A DNA stretch of 64,000 nt from Reticulitermes speratus (taxonomy: Eukaryota; Arthropoda; Insecta; Blattodea; Rhinotermitidae): assembly GCA_021186555.1 (NCBI GenBank), contig JAJKFL010000013.1, positions 42,670,644 to 42,734,643 of the forward strand, in the 5' to 3' direction. A program made the position numbers and the translations under genes. Under the pieces are notes generated by a model that made no database searches, was not told the origin of the DNA, and saw only the letters and a list, made by a program, of their open reading frames with translations. Of this stretch, positions 45,331 through 55,912 are shown one piece after another; within the stretch, counting starts at the first letter, position 1, and each line of letters starts with the position of its first letter.

Positions 45331-45692
45331 TTTTTCTATGGCTCGACAGCCCTATATGGGCCTGAGCCTCCTCATTTCGAGGTTTCATGGTCACCACACA
45401 TTAGACACACCACAGTCGGTAAGACTCCTCTGGACGAGTGACCAGCCCGTCGCACAGACCTCTACCTGACAACACACAACACTCACAAGAGACAGACATC
45501 CATGCCCCCGGTGGGATTTTTCCCCCCTTTGATTCACATTTTGTACTGTTAAATCCTTTTGTCCTTCATGTCACCTTTACGTTCCATGCTACCGTCCTAC
45601 ATCTAACACAACACAAACATCCATGCCCCCGGTGGGATTCGAACCCACGATCCTAGTAAGCGAGCGGCCGAAGACCCACGCCTTAGACCGGC
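45331..45692 (-). mobile_element. Dimeric SINE (A2 head + A body), copy 1
   Basis: On the minus strand: SINE-A2 head and body (B-box GTGGGTTCGAATCCCACCGG, then GTAGCATGGAACGTAAAGGT, ACATGAAGGACAAAAGGATT). An A-rich junction follows, then a second B-box remnant TCCCACCGGGGGCATGGATG and the standard A body and beta tail. The second unit has lost its tRNA head up to the B-box. An imperfect TSD (CAGCGTCGTTTT near 45319 and CAGCCTCGTTTT near 45693) encloses the whole, which implies mobilisation as one unit. The outermost head bases are deleted. Confidence 0.85.
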
Positions 45693-45944
45693 ACAGCCTC
45701 GTTTTACGTCTGTCAATCGGTAAACATTTGTACGGTTTGATCAGATAGTAAAGTTCACTTGCACTCTGCAGCTCAGCCCCATGCTGTTCTTATGTGGAAA
45801 TTTGCTGCACGGATCATTCGCGTCATAAACATAATATAGCCCAGATTAACGGCTATCTTGTTTGACGAATCATCCGGAATTCACACAGAATCTCAGAAAC
45901 AAAAGGATTAATTCTGAAATTCACCAGTGCGACCACCGATTTTT

Positions 45945-46322
45945 AGGCGCTTTCGCATAATCGCCAAAGGCGACAATTAAATTTGTCCGTCTGTCCGTCG
46001 ACATATATGAGCGCGGCTCCCACTAGACTAATGTCCATGAAATTGAATATTGGAGATTTTTATGAATATCTGTCTAGAAACTCCAAATTTGGTTAAAATC
46101 GGACCAAAATATCGGGATACTTTACATGAAGACCTAAACAGGTTTTATTGTTGCCGGCGACGTAAATTCGCCATAAGACATTTTAATGCAACATTCAATA
46201 TTTATAGATTGTTGACAGTGACATGTAGCTTAACAAACACATATAACGCATTGTTGCGTTTCCACTGCAACAATGTTTACGCGAATGCGCCACAATGTTT
46301 TGTACGTTGCGTATCTTGTTTA
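45945..46322 (+). mobile_element. AGGCGC-end repeat family, copy 3, diverged
   Basis: It starts TTTAGGCGCTTTCGCATAAT, has TTGTCCGTCTGTCCGTCGAC, GCGGCTCCCACTAGAC and ATACTTTACATGAAGACCTA, and ends GTTTACGCGAATGCGCCACA, the inverse of the start. Its middle differs strongly from the other copies, so it is an older or different subfamily. Confidence 0.7.
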
Positions 46323-46330
46323 TGAATAAA

Positions 46331-46756
46331 TTAAACACGTCAGAGTAGTGAATTAAGGCGTTAAGGCCTACTGAGTTCTGATCAAATTATGTTATGTTCT
46401 TCTTAACTCACACCGTTCTTCCACGCGACGTACTGCACTTGCTTGGAACATTTCAATTTAGTGCTTAAAACTGGTTCATCCTTGACACAGTGCACTCTTT
46501 AGTATACAAACGGACTGGGTATTCTCGTGGTACCTTATGCAAACGTAGGCGGCGATCACGTTCAGTAATGCCAGTTTGTGCTGTAAACATCATTCCGTAA
46601 AGTGCGGTAACTCCCCCACCCCTTACAGCACAAGATTTCTGTGTCTTGTTCGTTCCTCCCGTCCCTGCACATGCTGCGCATGATATGTGATTCATTAGGG
46701 CAGTTTTGTAACACTAAATTGTAACCCTTTTTTCTTTGATTCAATAATCCCTATTA
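46331..46756. other. Gene-free stretch
   Basis: No supportable feature. Confidence 0.4.
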
Positions 46757-47157
46757 TTATTTTTTTTGTATGGCTCGACAGCCCTATATGTGCCTGGGCC
46801 TCCTGTTTCGTCGATGTTTCATGGTCACACACTTTAGACACACCACACTCGGTAGGACTCCTCTGGACGAGGGACCAGCCCGTCGCAGAGACCTCTACCT
46901 GACAACACACAACACTCACAAGAGACAGACATCCATGCCCTCGGTGGAATTTTTTTTTTTTTGTCTGTCGGGTTTTTCCCTTTGGTCCATTTCTGTACTG
47001 TTTAATCCTTTTGTCCTTCATGCCACTTATGTTCCATACTACTGTCGTACAACAACAAACACAACACAACATCCATGCCCCGTGGGATTCGAACCCACGA
47101 TCCCAGTAAGCGAGCGGTCGAAGACCACGCCTTAGACGCACGGCCACTGGGATCGGC
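46757..47157 (-). mobile_element. Dimeric SINE (A2 head + A body), copy 2
   Basis: Same order and same junction as the copy at 45331: the complete A2 monomer with intact GCCGATCCCAGTGGCCGTGC head (at the right end), an A-run of about 12, then TCCACCGAGGGCATGGATGT and the standard A body, beta tail CCCATATAGGGCTGTCGAGC and A-run. A probable imperfect TSD TCCCTATTAT / TCCCTAATAA lies at the borders. Confidence 0.88.
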
Positions 47158-47632
47158 TTCCCTAATAACTAGGTTTCTAAATCCCATTCAGACATGCAAT
47201 AAGAATTCCTAATCACCCTTTCTGAAGTTGAGGCAAATTCATTTCTTTTACTGTAACATAACACATGTATAGGAACGCATGCGCTCTCGTTTTTGTTTGT
47301 TTGTTTGTTTTGTGTGCGTGTGTTTGTGTATATGTGTGTGCAGCGAGAAGTCTCTTCGGTTTCTGAAGACTAGAAACATTGAAGCGAAGGAGAGATAGCT
47401 GACACTGAACGCAATGTGCACATATTCTGATTCAAACGTATCAATTGTGACCTGAAGTCTTGGAGTATAGCTGCATTGTATCCGATGAGACGTTCCGTAC
47501 TGCTGGTGCGTACTTTGAAATGTGACACAACAAAGGTGGCAAAGTTTCATGAAGTTCCCTATTGTTTAGGCTGAACTTATAGAAGTCTGAATACATAATA
47601 AAGGCTTTTAGCTTATACTAAAGCCTTGAATG

Positions 47633-47888
47633 GCCCATCTCTGTGGCTGCGCGATCTAAGGCGTGGGTCTGCGGCCGCTCGCTTGCTGGGATTGCGTGTT
47701 CGAATCCCGCCGGGGGGCGTAGATGTCTGTCTCTTTTGATTGTTGTGTTTTTTCAGGTAGAGGTCTCTGCGTCGGGCTGATCACTCGTCCAGAGGAGTCC
47801 TACCGAGTGTGGTGTGTCTGTGTGTGATCGTAAAGCCTCGATAATGTGGAGGCCGTGGCCCACTACGGGCTGTTGCGCCATGAAGAAA
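47633..47888 (+). mobile_element. SINE-A copy 7 with 13-bp TSD, beta tail
   Basis: Perfect TSD AAAGCCTTGAATG at 47620-47632 and 47889-47901. Head TGTGGCTGCGCGATCTAAGG, B-box TGTTCGAATCCCGCCGGGG, A body, then beta tail GGCCCACTACGGGCTGTTGC, GCCATGAAGAAAAA. Confidence 0.94.
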
Positions 47889-47989
47889 AAAGCCTTGAAT
47901 GATGGTCTTTGTATGACAAAGGTTACGATAGTGGTGTAAGAATGAAGGTATTCTTTTCAGCAACATGCTGTTGTGTGAGAGCAATAGTC

Positions 47990-48221
47990 GGTACGTTGAC
48001 TGGGTACGGACTGGCAACTGAGCATCTTGGTTTGATTTCCCGCAGGGGCAAAAACTGTTTATTCGCAAGGCTTCCAGGCCGGACCGGGCCCACGCAGCGT
48101 CCTATTCAGTGGTTCCGCGGACTCTTTACCCAAGGGTAAGCGATCGGGACGTGAAGTTTATCATTCACCTCCATCTAGGTTAAGAATGGGTGGAACTGTA
48201 TCATCACGCTCATGTATGCCT
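47990..48221 (+). mobile_element. SINE-D copy 6, running into a minisatellite
   Basis: Decayed head (GATTTCCCGCAGGGGC as B-box), then CCAGGCCGGACCGGGCCCAC, GCAGCGTCCTATTCAGTGG, GGGTAAGCGATCGGGACGTG, CCATCTAGGTTAAGAATGGG. At the right end the D terminus CCTTCATGGCGTGGA... turns into the first unit of the array at 48222. Confidence 0.8.
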
Positions 48222-48399
48222 TTATGGTGTGCACAGTGACAACTTATGGTGTGCACAGTGACAACTTATGGTGTGCATAGTGACAACTTATGGTGTGCAC
48301 AGTGACAACTTATGGTGTGCACAGTGACAACTTATGATGTGCACAGTGACAACTTATGGTGTGCACAGTGACAACTTATGGTGTGCACAGTGACAACTT
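48222..48399. repeat. 22-bp minisatellite, 8 copies, derived from SINE-D 3' end
   Basis: The unit is TTATGGTGTGCACAGTGACA then AC. It aligns with the 3' terminus of SINE-D (CTTCATGGCGTGGAGAGGTCAA on the minus strand of the copy at 16090) and starts exactly where the D copy to its left should end. Single changes appear at GTGCATAG and TTATGATG. Confidence 0.93.
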
Positions 48400-48937
48400 A
48401 ACTCTGTGCCATTTTGTGGTTTAAAATCCGTCCTTTTTATGAACGTGTCCTTCATGCACAGGTAGACTGGCATTGCTATGGAAATAGTAAAGGCAGTGCA
48501 CAACACCGGACGACTCCAGAGTCGACTGAATCATTGTTCAGGAGAAGCTTTTCTCCTCCCTCCCCTTCCCTTTCTGACATTCGAGATGCTCAAAATTGCC
48601 GCCTACCTCTCGCTGTCTCATCTCATCTCTTACACTTTCACAGCTTCCGCGGTTACAGTTTTGTATATCTGTCGTGCGTGGAGTCAATGAGTACTTGTTT
48701 AAAGCAGATGTCAGGATACTGGTAAAAGTCACAGCACAGAATTTGTATTGTTGTACCCACGGGGGCTGTTCCGCTGATGAGCTGCCTCTATCTCTTGTTC
48801 TACCTGCACTGAACGCTTGTTGTAAATGTATCGTGTGCTACACTTACATTGTTGTACTTGCAGTTCTACTGTTTCTGTGTCAGACACTCTTTGTCTAGTT
48901 TACTTTTTGTGTGTCTTGTATAAGGGTGTCGTCATCA
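48400..48937. other. Gene-free stretch
   Basis: Frames of about 100 codons on the plus strand (48414-48725, 48596-48898) overlap each other and have no recognisable motif. Confidence 0.4.
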
Positions 48938-49192
48938 TCACGTCGACTTGCTACGGGCTGGACGGTCCGGGGATCGAATCCCGAAAGAGGCGAGATTTTC
49001 CGCACCCGTCCAGACCGGCCCTGGGGCCCACCCAGCGTTCTGTACAATGGGTACCAGGTCTCTTTCCCGGGGGTAAAGCGGCCGGGGCGTGGCGTTGACC
49101 ACCCACCCCCATCTGGAGCCGAGGTTAAAGAAAGAGTAGAGCTATACCTCTACTCCCCCTCTGGGCCTTCATGGCCTGTTCTACGGTGAACT
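48938..49192 (+). mobile_element. SINE-D copy 7
   Basis: Head partly kept (TTGCTACGGGCTGGACGGTC, B-box GGGGATCGAATCCCGA). The best-preserved D body follows: TCCGCACCCGTCCAGACCGG, ACAATGGGTACCAGGTCTCT, GGGGGTAAAGCGGCCGGGGC, GAGGTTAAAGAAAGAGTAGA, and the end GGCCTTCATGGCCTGTTCTA, CGGTGAACTTTAC. Confidence 0.92.
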
Positions 49193-49215
49193 TTACATTA
49201 CTTTATCACCATCAC

Positions 49216-49540
49216 GCAGTCTGTCTTACGACAGGTCTACATCCTCGTCCAAAGCTTGTTTTCCAGAGAGGGCGATCTAGTGCTTCCTCTTTCAAGTTTC
49301 AATATCTTCTCCTTTCCTTAAGGTCATCCAGTAGCTTCTTACGCCCTCTTCCTCCTCTTCTCTTCCTATTTATCTTTTCTTCAGTAACGTGTTTTACAAG
49401 GCAGTTTGTACGCAAGGTGTGACCAATCCAGTTAGCCTTACTTTATTTTATTGTATACAGGATGTTCCTTTCTCCCTTCACTTATGTAACACTTCATCAT
49501 TCCGCACAGGATCAGTGCAACTGCTCTTCTCCATAATGGT
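49216..49540 (-). pseudogene. RTE-like retrotransposon 3' end, decayed copy
   Basis: This is colinear with 11320-11680 on the same strand: CAGTCTGTCTTACGACAGGT, GATCTAGTGCTTCCTCTTTC, GTGTGACCAATCCAGTTAGC, TCTTCTCCAT. Frame shifts and deletions break the frame. It encodes, in pieces, the same C-terminal region (tryptophan-rich through basic tail). It lies immediately right of a SINE-D end. Confidence 0.85.
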
Positions 49541-49884
49541 GTTGTGTCCGTGTTGAAATGAAGGATAACAAGCAATCTGTTTTTAGGGTGATCTTGGACA
49601 GTTTGAAATTGAAATTAATCTTACATGTTGTACTGTATATATTTATATGTATAGGTATGTGTCCTATATTAAACGAATCTTAAAGGAATAGCATATAATG
49701 TACAATTGATTTATAAGGCTAAGGATAGTGGTAGGATCTTACGGAAACGATTATTATAAAAGCAGGTATTTTTCTCCGCTAAATAAGGAAATTTTTGCTT
49801 CCCAAGAAGTATTTTGCTTCATAATGTTAATTACTGTTAATTATTGTAAACTTACCACACTTCATATTTTACGTATTTACGCTT
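49541..49884. other. Gene-free stretch
   Basis: No supportable feature. Confidence 0.4.
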
Positions 49885-50082
49885 TATAATGGATCCGTAA
49901 TTCGATTCCCGGAGTGGGCAAGATATTTCCTCTTCTTCAAAACGTCCAGACCGGCTTTGAGGCCTACCCAGCTTCCTGTTCAATGGGTACAGGTGGTTCT
50001 TCCCCGTAAGTTAAGCGGCCGGGCTTGAAGCTAACAACTTACATCAAGCACCGAGGTTAAGAACGAGCGAAGCTCTACCTCT
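49885..50082 (+). mobile_element. SINE-D copy 8, diverged
   Basis: B-box remnant GTAATTCGATTCCCGG, then ACGTCCAGACCGGCTTTGAG, CCTGTTCAATGGGTACAGG, TTAAGCGGCCGGGCTTGAAG, CCGAGGTTAAGAACGAGCGA. Confidence 0.8.
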
Positions 50083-50086
50083 TTCT

Positions 50087-50372
50087 TTCTTTTTTTCTTC
50101 CTTTTGCGTAACAGCCCAAGTCGGGCCTAGGCAGCCTCATTTTTGTGGTTTCCACATCACACACAATTAGACACACACACACACACACACACACAGTAGG
50201 AGTCCTCCCAAATAGTGATCAGCCCGTAGCAGAGGCCGTTACCTACATAAAACACAACAAACACAAGAGACAAAAATCCATGCCGTCAGCGGGATTCAAA
50301 CCCGCGATTCCAGCAATCAAGCGGTTGCAGAATTACGCTTTCGACAGCACGGCGATCGGGATCAGCCTGTAT
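50087..50372 (-). mobile_element. SINE-A diverged copy (beta tail) with internal (AC)n
   Basis: Minus strand: degenerate head, B-box GGTTTGAATCCCGCTG, A body, then beta tail. The inverse of the tail is GCGTAACAGCCCAAGTCGGG at the left. The CA-rich site of the body has grown to about 15 AC units (50168-50196). A separate (TG)n of about 14 units lies just to the right at 50487-50516. Confidence 0.82.
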
Positions 50373-50484
50373 GTCTTCATGGCTGGCACAGGGACAGTTT
50401 TACGTATACCTGTACGCTTTGTAAGTAAAGTGTGCAGCAAAGCAGCCATTGGGATAACGAACAGAAGAGGTGTAACAGATTTGT

Positions 50485-50517
<33 letters not shown>

Positions 50518-50883
50518 TGGTGTGCGTGCGAAGTGGATTCGCCCGTCTGTTGGAAATATGGTTTTATACAATGGACCAGTTGCTTTGTGGGCTGCTCTAA
50601 GCTCTGGCATGCAAGTATAACTTTGCCTGCTCGTGTGGGAGAAACTCGCCACATGGCTCTAAGGAGGGTCGAAAAATAGTGAAAGGAGATTCCTGTGCAT
50701 CCAAACACCAGTTTATTGTAAATGATCTTACCGACTTAGAGGCCAGATTAGCGACTGTAAGCATCTCAATAGGGGCTCAGGTTCATTGAGATTATCTGTT
50801 GGTATTCTGGTCTTAGTAACATTTTCCTTGTCTTGTCTGTATCAGAATTCCGGACTGTTATAAATAAAGGACAGGTGCTAAAG

Positions 50884-51808
50884 CATTGTGGTGTAGCGGT
50901 CAGTTCACACTGTTCTGCGTTCTAACATTGTGGTGTAGCGGTCAGTTCACACTGTTCTGCGTTCTAACATTGTGGTGTAGCGGTCAGTTCACACTGTTCT
51001 GCGTTCTAACATTGTGGTGTAGCGGTCAGTTCACACTGTTCTGCGTTCTAACATTGTGGTGTAGCGGTCAGTTCATACTGTTCTGCGTTCTAACATTGTG
51101 GTGTAGCGGTCAGTTCACACTGTTCTGCGTTCTAACATTGTGGTGTAGCGGTCAGTTCACACTGTTCTGCGTTCTAACATTGTGGTGTAGCGGTCAGTTC
51201 ACACTGTTCTGCGTTCTAACATTGTGGTGTAGCGGTCAGTTCACACTGTTCTGCGTTCTAACATTGTGGTGTAGCGGTCAGTTCACACTGTTCTGCGTCT
51301 AACATTATGGTGTAGCGGTCAGTTCACACTGTTCTGCGTTCTAACATTGTGGTGTAGCGGTCAGTTCACACTGTTCTGCGTTCTAACATTGTGGTGTAGC
51401 GGTCAGTTCACACTGTTCTGCGTTCTAACATTGTGGTGTAGCGGTCAGTTCACACTGTTCTGCGTTCTAACATTGTGGTGTAGCGGTCAGTTCACACTGT
51501 TCTGCGTTCTAACATTGTGGTGTAGCGGTCAGTTCACACTGTTCTGCGTTCTAACATTGTGGTGTAGCGGTCAGTTCACACTGTTCTGCGTTCTAACATT
51601 GTGGTGTAGCGGTCAGTTCACACTGTTCTGCGTTCTAACATTGTGGTGTAGCGGTCAGTTCACACTGTTCTGCGTTCTAACATTGTGGTGTAGCGGTCAG
51701 TTCACACTGTTCTGCGTTCTAACATTATGGTGTAGCGGTCAGTTCACACTGTTCTGCGTTCTAACATTGTGGTGTAGCGGTCAGTTCACACTGTTCTGCG
51801 TTCTAACC
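50884..51808. repeat. 42-bp minisatellite, 22 copies, open on the plus strand
   Basis: The unit is CATTGTGGTGTAGCGGTCAG then TTCACACTGTTCTGCGTTCT then AA. Because 42 is divisible by three, the plus strand stays open as a 14-residue repeat LTLWCSGQFTLFCV over two long frames (50886-51302 and 51347-51835), broken once by a one-base deletion near 51297. A CATTATGG variant occurs at 51303 and 51723, exactly 10 units apart. The repeat resembles no protein I know. TGGTGTAGCGGTCAG looks like a Pol III A-box region, so an origin from a SINE head is possible. Confidence 0.95.
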
Positions 51809-51896
51809 TTCAGCTGCAATCCTGCTTCTGGCTGAGATCTTTTGACAGTCATCGGTGTACTGGACACTCTCACACGACAGTAGGCCTATTTAATCA

Positions 51897-52141
51897 GCCG
51901 ATCCCGGTGGCAGCGCGGTCTAAGGCTCGCTTGCTGGGATTGCGGCTTCGAATGCCTCCGGGGGCATGGATATTTGTCTCTTGTGAATGTTGTTTGTTGT
52001 GCAGGTAGATGCCTCTGCAACGGACCGATCCCTCGTCCAGAGGAGTCACTGAGTGTGATCAGGTGCAACACTAACCCTCTACACCTACAATGAGTAGGTA
52101 GAAGAGATTAGATTCAGAAAGAAAGTAAGAAAGAAAGAAAG
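51897..52141 (+). mobile_element. SINE-A copy 8 (alpha tail, deleted head)
   Basis: GCCGATCCCGGTGGCAGCGC then CTAAGGCTCGCTTGCTGGGA: about 16 bases of the anticodon-loop region are missing. B-box GCTTCGAATGCCTCC is mutated. The body and alpha tail CTCTACACCTACAATGAGTA, GGTAGAAGAG, then (GAAA)n are present. Confidence 0.88.
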
Positions 52142-52921
52142 GGACGCTTTTTAATCATTTGGGCCACGTTCTTTGTCTTTTATCACTCAGAATCATCCTG
52201 TCATTTGACACCATATAAATGCGTGCAGCTTACATAACGTCGTTAAATAAATGTAAAATTGAGACTGAATATTGTGTTGATCTCAGTTCAATTTAGTGTG
52301 AGAAGGCTTTAACCTTTTGAAGGCTAACGTTAATACGTATTGTACATACTGAGTTCATACCTCGCAGATAACGCAATGTGCTTCGCTTATAAAGGCCAGT
52401 CAGTTAATATTGTATAGGGAAACAGTCGCCGTTTATTGCGAGAGTCATATGAAATACGAGTGCAACTTGTGGGCAAATTGCAGAGTTTTTAGTATGAAAC
52501 CTGGCTGTAAATACGGTCACTATTAGGCTTCAAAGCGTTGAAGGATAACAATTTTTACTTCGTTGCAATTAATACCTCGTATGGCAGTGTTTGAAAGTCA
52601 GAGTAATGTTTTCGGTTAAATACACAAAACTGAATAATGTCTCAGTTATACGAGGATGTCACAGATATCGATCTGTTTAATCAAAGAGTAAGAGTATTGT
52701 GGAAGGGTGCAGATTTATTTTTCATTTAAATAATATTTTCCGTGCAAGTGCTGATCCCTTCTCTATGTTTATCTTTTTGCGAGTTGTGGACTGCTGCGGC
52801 TAGTTGGTTTTAACGCCTGCAGAACTTTGTTTAGACTAAATGTCTCAGAGCAATGTAGGAGAAGTTGCCGCGGAAGCACGGCGAACACAATGCAAATAAA
52901 CAAAACCTTTTTATAATAGAA
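52142..52921. other. Gene-free stretch
   Basis: No supportable feature. Confidence 0.4.
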
Positions 52922-53196
52922 GGCCGTGCCAAGGCTCAGGCGCTTAGTCACCGGCCTCCCACCTCTGCGGAGGCCCGGGTTCGATCCCGGGTCAGTCCAT
53001 GTGGTATTTGTGGTGGACAAAGTGACACTGGGACAGGTTTTTCCACGAGTGCTTCGGTTTACCCTGTCAATGTGCTCCATTACTTGGAAAAATGAAAAAA
53101 AACTAATCATCTTTCTCTTCATCTTTATCACAGGGTTGCACAATAAGCCTTATGGCTGCGATGCATCCATAACTTCTGCTGCGGGGCCCTTCTCCC
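52922..53196 (+). mobile_element. SINE-B copy 3
   Basis: Full-length. Head GGCCGTGCCAAGGCTCAGGC, B-box CCCGGGTTCGATCCCGGGTC, body ATGTGGTATTTGTGGTGGAC, AAAGTGACACTGGGACAGGT, TACCCTGTCAATGTGCTCCA, 3' block CAGGGTTGCACAATAAGCC and GCTGCGGGGCCCTTCTCC, followed by an A-run. Confidence 0.92.
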
Positions 53197-53208
53197 TAAA
53201 AAAAATTG

Positions 53209-53671
53209 ATAATGAAATCACAAGTGACCTGTAACATGTTTCAGTTTCAGGAAAGTTTCCATTTAACACATGTACTGGCTTTGAATAGCGAAATGAGTAT
53301 AAGAAATCAGATATGCAGATTAAAGTGTTATACACACGCGCACACACAGATCTAAGAAAGGGGTGGGAATTCCATGAAGTTGTTACTAAGCTGAGGCGCA
53401 CCTTAGTATAGTGTTTTGAAACCACTCCACTTGTGCTGTTTGCATCAAAATACCCTAGTCTAGAGTTTGTAGTGAATAGATATGGCTTACAAGTATCTAA
53501 TAACTTTTAACATAGAGCCCAACACCAAATTCAATGATAATGCGTTCTTTAGTTTTGGAAACAAAACATGTGGGCTGGAAGTCATGGTTTAAACATCACG
53601 CGTTCACTTTACGCACTGCATGCAGACACCGTATAGTGAAAGGGTACATTGCGATATTTGAAAATGTTATT
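53209..53671. other. Gene-free stretch
   Basis: No supportable feature. Confidence 0.4.
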
Positions 53672-53910
53672 AGCCCATGGAAGTACAGCTCCACACATTC
53701 TTAATCTCGGCAGTAGATGGAGGTGATGGTCAGTGTCACGGCCCAGCCGCTTTACCCCCAGGCAAGAAGTCTCGGTTCCCACCGAATAGGAACTATTTTG
53801 CACATTATTAGAGAAGAGAAAACTCTTGCCTCTGCCGTAAACCGAACTACGATTCCCGGGTCGTCCAACCCCTAGTCTAATTACTACACCGACTACGCTA
53901 TCCCCGTTTC
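53672..53910 (-). mobile_element. SINE-D copy 9, diverged
   Basis: Plus-strand blocks GAAGTACAGCTCCACACATT, CTTAATCTCGGCAGTAGATG, GCCGCTTTACCCCCAGGCAA and GATTCCCGGGTCGTCCAACC (inverse B-box and beyond) show the D order. The centre is altered. Confidence 0.75.
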
Positions 53911-54000
53911 CCTGTGTTATACATCGGTGATAAGACAGAATTGCAATTATGCGGTTCGACCCGATTAAGCCGCAGACCAGCAGCCGATTAATGGTTGATA

Positions 54001-54011
54001 ATTATTATTAT
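54001..54011. repeat. (ATT)n run
   Basis: A short ATTATTATTATT run inside otherwise unremarkable sequence. Confidence 0.5.
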
Positions 54012-54167
54012 TAAGGGTAATGACAATTACATAGTAGTCCTACGTTGTTCTGCCGCTGTTAGAGCACAGACGGAGAAACAAGTGTACGGGGCATATACGT
54101 GCATAGGTTATTGTACGTGAGCGTTGTGAGAACGTAAATGCACATGTTGAAATAAATTTTACAATTT

Positions 54168-54450
54168 TTTTTGTGGAGAAGGGCCCCGCAGCAGAAGCTA
54201 CGGACGCACCGCAGCCTTAAGCTTATTGTGCAACCCTGTAATGAAGATGAAGAGAAAGATGATCAGTTTTTTTTTTCATTTTTCCAAGTAATGGAGCACA
54301 TTGACAGGGTAAACCGAAGTACTCGGGGAAAAACCTGTCCCAGTGCCATTTTGTCTACCAAAATTCCCACATGGACTGACCCGGGATCGAACCCGAGCCT
54401 CCGAGATGGGAGGCCGGCGACTAACCGCCTGAGCCATGGCACGGCCTTAG
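54168..54450 (-). mobile_element. SINE-B copy 4 with TSD
   Basis: Minus strand: GGCCGTGCCATGGCTCAGGC, GGTTAGTCGCCGGCCTCCCA, B-box GGGTTCGATCCCGGGTCAGT, the whole body and 3' block. TSD TTTTACAATTT (54157-54167) and TTTTATAATTT (54451-54461), one mismatch. Confidence 0.93.
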
Positions 54451-54461
54451 TTTTATAATTT

Positions 54462-55437
54462 ACGCAGAAATTATATCTAAATCACGTTGACTTCTTGTAG
54501 CGGCTGCTAGCGTGTAAGTCGCATGCTGTAAAATTGATCCGCTGCCCTGCCCATCTCTTCAATTCCGATTCGTTAATTGGTCAATATTGCCAGAGCTTGT
54601 AGTCTTTCCATAGCATCGCCGCATAAGTGGATTTATTAGTGGAGCGTGTACCTACTGCTAATATCCGTTAAATTTCCGTTTACAAACGACATCGTGTTCT
54701 TTTGGAAGTAGCATTCACTTGTCATGCATTCTCTGTGACTTGAGCTCTGGTACAACATGCAAGTTTCTGAAGTGCATTGTGTAAGCCGTCGATTCAGTAA
54801 CTGAATTTAGGCTGTCTCTTGGTTTCTATGTATTTGTTACTCTTTCTGTAACGGCTGTTTCAATATGTAATATCATTTAGCGTCGAACGGTAAGATTGGT
54901 AGCAAATGATGCTTTGTAAAGGATAGGAAAGTAAGGCCTTAGCCTGTTTGGTGTTCTCGTCACAGCACTACAGAGCGTGACTGAGAAATACCATGAAGTG
55001 CGTTCGGAATAGCGGTTTGCTGGGTCGACATTTTCTTCTGAAACCTTTAAGAGGAAGCAGCATTGGCACTCGGCTACTACGAAGTGCGGTCACTTGTAGC
55101 TTAATGAAACTTTGGAATGATGAATTGTCCGAAATATTAAGATTTGGTAGAAGTGAATTTTATAGGTTAGTGTATGGACTGCTGTCACCTCTTGCGTATC
55201 TATAGTTACACCACTGGAATGAGTGAAGGCGGTAAGAGCTGCATTGCCATCCCTTTGTCGAGTATTCAGCGGTTTGGCCTTCATTTTTTATTAAATCTGA
55301 TGGAAATTAGAGATGAAGACCTGGAGAAGTTCACAATTGAATTTTAAGATTGAAAGTTAGATTAATTTTTTTACACACTCCCTTCGTGTAGATTTTAGAA
55401 AAGGTTGTTTTTTCACTTACAAAATCAGTTTTATTTT
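54462..55437. other. Gene-free stretch
   Basis: No supportable feature. Confidence 0.4.
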
Positions 55438-55912
55438 TAGGCGCGTTCGCAAAATTGCGAAAAGCGATTATTAGCTTCGTCATGTCTGTCTATCCATCCG
55501 TCTGTCCATCTATCCGCATGGAACAACTCGGCTCTCGCTGGACGGATTTTCATGAAATTTATTATTTGAGTATTTTTCGAAATTCTGTGTAGCAAATTCA
55601 AGTTTCATTAAAATCTGACAAGAATAACGGTACTTTACATAAAGACCTATGTACATTTATGATAACGTATATTAGGATTCTTCTTAGAATGAGAAACGTT
55701 TCATACAACATTTGTAGAGAAAAAACACACATTTCATATCCAATAATTTTTGTCCGAAAATCTTTATTAGATAATCTGGAAAAATATGGTTGAGCCGAAC
55801 AGGCCACAGATGACAATATAATATGACGCATGCTACAGACGCACACTCAGAATATGTAATTACTGCTTTTCCACGGCAATAATGGTTACGCGAACGCACC
55901 TCAATATTACGT
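55438..55912 (+). mobile_element. AGGCGC-end repeat family, copy 4 (most complete)
   Basis: It begins TAGGCGCGTTCGCAAAATTG and ends GGTTACGCGAACGCACCTCA, so a terminal inverted repeat of about 12 bp, AGGCGCGTTCGC, is visible. Inside: TTCGTCATGTCTGTC followed by CCATCCGTCTGTCCATC, CTCGGCTCTCGCTGGACGG, TACATAAAGACCTATGTACA, GACAATATAATATGACGC. No frame. A small non-autonomous DNA element is the simplest reading; its target duplication is not clear. Confidence 0.75.

Noticed and set aside
50886..51835. Cysteine- and tryptophan-containing repeat protein
   Set aside because: The frames exist only because the unit is 42 bp; there is no start context, splice context or family resemblance, and a one-base deletion breaks the frame.
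52769..54458. Frames of 95-124 codons with similar peptides at 52.8-53.1 and 54.2-54.4 kb
   Set aside because: Both are translations of SINE-B copies 3 and 4; the similarity is that of the SINE, not of paralogous genes.
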